Positions 58,801 through 64,000 of a stretch of DNA of 64,000 nt are shown here, piece by piece. A model generated the notes under the pieces. That model did not search any database. It was not told the origin of the DNA and saw nothing but the letters and a program-made list of their open reading frames with translations. Origin of the DNA: Euryodendron excelsum. Lineage: Eukaryota; Streptophyta; Magnoliopsida; Ericales; Pentaphylacaceae. The position numbers and the translations under genes are program-made. Positions within the stretch are counted from its first letter, which is position 1. Every line of letters starts with the position of its first letter. The stretch lies in the NCBI GenBank assembly GCA_033060915.1, contig CM065388.1:26371001-26435000 (forward strand), given 5' to 3'.

Positions 58801-60954
58801 CAAAAACTCCCTCTTCAAACATACTTTCCAAAAACTCCTTCCTAGGATTTCCCTTCTAGAAAACCTTCGTTTCCAAAAATGCACTTTCTAAAATCCCTTT
58901 TCCTTAAGTCAAGCCCTAGAACCCACAATTAGGAAACCCTAAATTTTCTTTCCAAAAACATGATTTTCAAACTTTGCCCCAAACCTAGGTTTCCAAAATC
59001 TCTTGTTTTCATATCCAAACTATACATGTTTCCAAAACCTCTTTTCTACGTTAAAATTCCACACTTCCAAAACTAGGGTTTCTAGAATCTCCCTTTTCAA
59101 ATCCTTGCCAAATCCTATCTTCCCTTTAGGAAACCAAATCCAATCCTCCATTTTTGGAAACAAAATCAAATCTTTTCTTTTAGAAACTAAATCCAATCCC
59201 CTCCTAATCCCAAACCTTTCCTAATTCAATTCCTTCCTAAACCGTAAGTTTCCTAAGCCCAAACTTCAAACCTTTCCTTAAATTTCAAAATCCAAATCTT
59301 TCCTAATTCAAATCCTTCTTAAACTCCTACTTTCCTAAATCTTAAGTTTCCAAAACTTGAACATAAAAATCTTTCCTAAGTTTTAAAACTCAACTTTCAA
59401 ATCTTTCCTAATTCAACCCCCCCTTTCCAAATCTTAACTTTCCAAATTCAAGTTTTCAAACTTTTTCTGAACTCAAACTTTTCCTAGTTTCAAGATTTTC
59501 TAAAACTCTAAAACTTTCTAAAATCTCAAATCTTTCTAAAACTCTAAAACTTTCTAAATCTTAAACTTTCTAAATTTCAAATCTTTCTAAATTCTAAACT
59601 TTCCAAAACTTCGAAATCTTTCTAAATCTAAGACTTTTCTAAACTCAAAACTTTCTTAATTTAAGACTTTCTTAAGTTGAAACTTTCTTAATTCAAACAT
59701 TTCCTAAATTGAAAACTTTCCTTTTTCAAACCTTTCCTAAAATGAAACTTTCCAATTTCCAAACTTTCTTAAATTCAAAACTTTCCTAATTCGAAAACTT
59801 TCCAAAAATGATACTTTCCTAATTTCAAAACCATCCAAAAATGACACTTTCCTAAGTCGAACCTTTCTTAATTCAAACATTTCCTAAGTCCAATCTTTCT
59901 TAAACTCTTGAGTCTTTCCTAAGTCTCGTCTTTCCTAAGTCTAGGTTTCCTAAACCTTCATTTTTCCTAAAACCAAATCTTTCCAAAATCAATCTTTCCA
60001 AAGCAAGTCCAATCCTCTCAATTCCAATTTCCAGTCTCCTCTTCTAATTTCAAATCAAATTCAATTTTCAATTCAATTTCCAATTCAATCTCTTTCTTCC
60101 AAATCAATCTCTTTTCAATCGGACTCCGGTCCGAACTACGATTGACCTGATTCCCCCAAAGGGATACGTAGGCAACCTTCATAGGTGCGGTCACAATACT
60201 TTTCAAACTTTTAATTCCACCCTCATGGGTGTGGTTTTCAAAATCTTTTCAAGTCTCAAATTCCAATCTATTTCCAAAATTTCAATTTCAAAATTTCTAT
60301 TTTCAAACTTTCAATTTTTAAACTTTCCAATTTCAATTCTATCTCTTTAAATCTATTTTCAAATCAAGTTAATCTCTTTCCAAATCTATTTTTCAATTCT
60401 CTTATTTTGCACTTGCATATCATGCATCATGTTAGTTTATAAACACTCTTTTTCAAAGTGAATGGGGTTGAACTATAGTTAATTAAAGACTCTCTTAGGT
60501 GAATCTAGGGTAGATTGACATGTAGGTATCGAAAGGGCGGGGTAGGGTGATAGCTTAGTGCGTCTTCCCTACACGTAACCAACCTCCGAACTTAGAATCA
60601 CTGATTTCATAAACCAAAAGGAGTTATTTTTCTAAAAAGGGCTAAATGTTTTCCAAAGGTTGCCAAACAACCCGTTTTCCTAAAAAACCCTCTCTTGAGG
60701 TGATATTTTCAAATCGTTTTCCAAAAACCCTAAGTGTAGTCTTCAGATTATTCTTAGTTTTTAGGTGACCTAACTCACCTTAGTCAAGTTAGGTGGCGAC
60801 TCCGAATCTTTTTCAAAAGCCCTGTATTCAAACCTGTTTTCAACTCAAACCTAGTCGCGCTCATTCTTCTAGGAGGGTGAGTTCTAACGAGAGAGTACAA
60901 CATTTTTCCCGCTTGTGTGTGTATTCCTCGAGTGCAAAAAATCTGGGCGCGACA
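55842..60954 (+). mobile_element. Solo LTR F, inserted in element E
   Basis: 5113 bp, TGTAAGCACC...GGGCGCGACA, flanked by perfect CCCAT duplications with no internal region on either side. It has three ~81-bp units (about 56050-56320), a long 'gagtagcgg' minisatellite (about 56085-56515), five ~156-bp units (56607, 56763, 56923, 57078, 57234), GGCGCC box 57498-57553, TATA box 57576-57584, micro-repeat tract about 58200-60110 and U5 PBS-like site 60794-60803. Intact ends and clean duplications suggest it is younger than C or E. Confidence 0.93.
56607..57390 (+). repeat. ~156-bp repeat, five units (solo LTR F)
   Basis: Five units beginning 'gaccattttgcccct' or 'gaccgttttgcccct'. The middle ones are very similar to one another and carry an inverted repeat 'gaatactttttatagtattc'. 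This is the highest copy number of any LTR in the window. Confidence 0.8.
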
Positions 60955-61343
60955 CCCATCACTTAGCCATGATATCACTCAAGTGTCACCTCTTCAATAA
61001 GTTCTGCACCTTTTTGTTGAGTCTGTCCTCCTCCTATCTCTCACTCTTTCTTTGTCTCTCAAAGGTTTTAACACCCTTTGAGTGGGTTACCCATACTATC
61101 CCATCTTTCAAGTCGAGTCATTACAAAATGGGTAAGAATCTCTAAAAGCAATAATCATCCACAAGAGTATGAGACAAAGGGGACAGATTAAAAACTAGCT
61201 ATTTTTTTATTTTATTTCAAATCATGATTGCACGACATGCAATGTTTATTTAAAGAAAATATGCAAGAAATACGAGATGTAAAGAAAAATGAACGAGTTT
61301 GGTAGAAACATCCTTTTTCTTGTGAGCCTTTTGGTGAGAACCC
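60955..61343 (-). mobile_element. Element E: internal spacer, right part
   Basis: Continues the spacer interrupted by F. No supported ORF. Its right edge is the gag-type stop at 61344. Confidence 0.6.
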
Positions 61344-61580
61344 TTAATAAGGTTTTGGGACTATGCCATACTCCTTGGTGCTTCATTCGCCAAGTGTATT
61401 AATGGAGGACGAATTGACAGATCTTTTAAGGCATTTGGCATGCATTTGGAAGTTAGAGGATTTTGTTGTGGCAAAGCATGGATCTGACCAGACTTTGCAA
61501 ATGGTGAAGTCCTCTTCTGCATGGATGGTGATTGTCGTCCCATGGCGCGGAGGTAGTTGCTTAGAGGCATTGTCTTGCTA
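61344..61580 (-). pseudogene. Diverged gag (or gag-pol) 3' remnant of element E
   Basis: The minus strand ends Glu-Tyr-Gly-Ile-Val-Pro-Lys-Pro-Tyr-stop, matching the gag terminus of A, B and C, with the Trp before it changed to TGA. Upstream about 65 codons are open but do not match the A/B/C gag tail. They include Thr-Ile-His-Ala-Glu-Glu-Asp-Phe-Thr-Ile-Cys-Lys, faintly like the segment after the protease in Tat-type pol. Either E belongs to another subfamily or a different coding segment is fused here. Most of gag is missing. Confidence 0.45.
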
Positions 61581-63690
61581 ATAGATGATTAGTTCTTCTT
61601 ACTCCTTAATGTAGGTTCGGCCTTTTCAATAACTAGGCTTATCCTTGCATGAGTTTGAATTGGGTGGAATGTTAAAGGGGTTCCATGAGTTCAATTACGC
61701 TCTTTGACCTGAAAAAGGAAAAGAAAAACAAAACACAATTAGCATGTGGAGTAGGAAGTTTTATGGATACATATCCTATAGACACCCCTTCTTTGAGGAA
61801 ATCTAGGTATGATGCTAGGTCCATTTGGAGATGGGATTTTGCTCCTATATGCAATACAATACTTTTTTAGCATGGGCCAGTTGATGTTTCTTTGTTTGGA
61901 AAATCCCACCTCCATGGACAGAGAGAGATTTGGGCCCCTCTCGAGACATGGTTTTATGCATGCCATGAATCCTTGGGGTTAAGGAACCATTAGGAGTTTT
62001 GGTAGGTTCAATTAACATGAGATTCGATTCCTCATTTCTCTCTATGGTTGATTAAATGCATGAGAATGCAATGATTTGAGTTTCTTGAAACTCTTGTCTT
62101 GAAATAAATATGGATGCATAAGCATAATGGAAGTGAATATGTAAGTGGCATGATAATAGTAAATGAGTAGTTTAGAAGACCCGCTTATTGTCTTGCTTTT
62201 GCCTTCGGTTCTCTAAGTGCTTGGAGAGGAGGGGGGGAGGATAGAAGACAAGAAACAAGAGATAAGTTAGTGTCTTAATTTGGAAGTTTTTATGCAATGT
62301 ATGTTGTAGGGGTGCCCTTACTTTGAGAGCAAAACTATGATGCATTTGGCTCACTTTTGGAGATAAGAGTTTGCCCATGTATGCAAATATCTGTCCATTT
62401 GAGCGGGAATATTCATTTATTCATGAAACTTAAAAGAAGTACTTTGAACTTTGGAGTTTAAATCTAACGAAAGTGAAATACATTTTAATAAGGGGAGAAG
62501 GAATAATTTCATTAGGACTTCCACCAATCTACTTTTACATTTGATATCCTGTACTACTCTTGAGTGTTCAGATTTGCCTTTTTTAAGCTTGATGTTGAGG
62601 ATGTCATTGAGAAACCTTGTTTGATTGCCCCTTGTCTTCTTGGCAATCCTATCTCTGTGAACATAGATAGATTGGGGCCCCTATTATGGAATGACTTGAA
62701 ATGCATGCTATGAGTCCTTAGGGTTACATAGGAACCCTTAGGATTTTAGTAGGTTTAATGCAAGGTAGAATGAACTTGGTGTCACTCTCTTTGGGTTGAT
62801 CATATATATAAAGATATAGTGACTTGAGTTACTTTGAAACTCTTGTCTTGACATGGAATATTGAATACATGAACATGTATACATAGAGTAGAGAGAGAGA
62901 GAGGATGCAATTGTAAAGTAAACATGGATGCATGAGCAGTTATACATGCATTATAATAGTAGGAATACAAGTATTATAACTACAGGAATAGACAAGCTTA
63001 AAGAAAAGTAAAACAGTCGACCTTTCCTTCATGATTTTGAAATCGACGTGCGTGTTTTAAATCTGGCAGAGGTTCGGCTTTGCATGGTATCTATATGAGC
63101 ATGAGGTTAAGGGTTTACTAATACTTCTTAAGAAGGCTCAATTCCTAGATTTTCAAACCTAGGCCTACTCCCCGAGGTGGTGCCATTATTGGTTGGTGAT
63201 CTAAGTGGGAGAACTATTAAGAGGTCGTAGGCAAAGAAACTGACACTACATCTTGCCCACAACTAATATACCGTTCCCCCTTCTAACTAGAAAGGACATA
63301 TTTAGGTAGAGAATGCAAGTATACAAATGCTTGTGCACAATGCAGTGTGTGTGTGAAATTTTGAAAAGCAAAGGAAAGGACCCAACAACTCCCATCCATC
63401 CTGTCCATTTTGTACATTCATGACATACATGGTAGTTAATATAACATGAAATAAGATGTGAACAAAAGTCCACCTACAAAAATAAAGATGCAAAAGTCAA
63501 TACTTGAATGACGAACTTAATGCAAGATACAATGATTGAATGTAATTACATGCATGTTATGACATGTTTTTGAAAAGACCTTTGAAAAGTTTGATTTTGA
63601 AAATTTGAAGTGGATAGAATTGGATAAATTAATCAAAGACTCCAAATGGGTGAGGGTGAATAGACATGACAATGGCCTAACCCACTAAGC
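61581..63690 (-). other. Element E leader with internal duplication
   Basis: 62240-63690 aligns with the leaders of A, B and C in reverse. 61741-62170 is a second, more diverged copy of part of the same leader (for example 'gggcccctctcgagacatgg' near 61932 against 'ggggcccctattatggaatg' near 62673). The gag body that should lie between leader and gag end is absent. The leader short ORFs are frameshifted or altered (62738-62947; 63246-63473). Confidence 0.6.
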
Positions 63691-63691
63691 T

Positions 63692-63709
63692 TCCCCAGTG
63701 GAGTCGCCA
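63692..63709 (-). promoter_or_regulatory. Primer binding site (element E)
   Basis: Minus strand TGGCGACTCCACTGGGGA, two bases from the LTR terminus at 63712. This is the consensus form and it sets E's orientation as minus. Confidence 0.75.
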
Positions 63710-63711
63710 GT

Positions 63712-64000
63712 TGTCGCGCCCCGATTTTTCGCACTTGAGAAAAATACGCACAAGTGAGAAAATTATAGTACTCTCTCATTAGAACTCATCCTCCTAGAAG
63801 AATGAGTGGGACTAGGTTTGAATTTGAAATTGATTTGATTAAGAGAATTTAGAAAAAGGTTTGAAGTTGCCACCTAACTTGATTAAGGTGAGTCAGGTCA
63901 CTTGAAACTAAGCACAATCCGAAGATTACGCTTGGAATTTTTGAAAAAGGTTTTGAAAACTTCTTCAAGAGAGGGTTTTTAAGAAAATAGGTTGTTTGGT
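63712..64000 (-). mobile_element. Element E 5' LTR, truncated by window edge
   Basis: Starts TGTCGCGCCC and follows the terminal block of minus-strand LTRs (compare 9355-9650) with many differences. The U5 PBS-like site is eroded. It continues beyond the window. Confidence 0.82.

Overview
The window looks like plant nuclear DNA, probably from an angiosperm with a large, repeat-rich genome. I find no host gene, tRNA, rRNA, CRISPR array or prokaryotic signal. Essentially all 64 kb can be assigned to copies of one family of very long Ty3/gypsy-type LTR elements inserted into each other. LTRs are about 4.1-5.3 kb, start TGTAAGCACC and end GGGCGCGACA. The primer binding site TGGCGACTCCACTGGGGA matches the 3' end of a tRNA-Arg as I remember it, which with the long LTRs and an antisense extra gene points to the Tat/Ogre lineage. 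The species cannot be named from this.

Layout: 1-882 is the 3' end of an LTR (element D, +). 883-995 and 39819-42364 are the two visible pieces of the 5' LTR of element C (+). Element A (+) occupies 996-39818: 5' LTR 996-5985, leader, gag from 7527, 3' LTR 34825-39818. Element B (-) sits inside A's gag at 9355-32409 with a perfect 5-bp target duplication TGAGC; its LTRs are 9355-14656 and 27491-32409. Solo LTR G (-), 22774-26910, sits in B's leader (duplication ATGGT). C continues with internal DNA 42365-50550 and 3' LTR 50551-54925. C lies inside an older minus-strand element E (54926-55841, 60955-63711, LTR from 63712), which also holds solo LTR F (+), 55842-60954 (duplication CCCAT). The nesting is therefore five levels deep: E > C > A > B > G.

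The internal regions of A, B and C share one plan: LTR, tRNA-Arg PBS, ~1.5-kb leader, a gag-only ORF (669 codons including the stop in A and B), a spacer of about 2 kb, then an antisense, intron-containing gene for a plant mobile domain (PMD, aminotransferase-like) protein, a polypurine tract, and the 3' LTR. No protease, reverse transcriptase, RNase H or integrase is seen in A, B or C, so these are non-autonomous gag-only elements that would need pol from elsewhere. A's gag is open once B is subtracted. B and C gag and all three PMD genes are decayed, mostly by C-to-T/G-to-A stops as expected for methylated repeats.

The more unusual signals are: the convergent antisense PMD gene with two candidate introns; a GGCGCC-palindrome box found both upstream of the LTR TATA box and upstream of the antisense gene; a 10-nt copy of the PBS inside U5 about 155 bp before the real one; a conserved 22-codon in-frame gag extension that begins at ATT rather than ATG; a telo-box cluster just after the LTR TATA box; and LTR minisatellites whose copy number is the same within an LTR pair but differs between elements.
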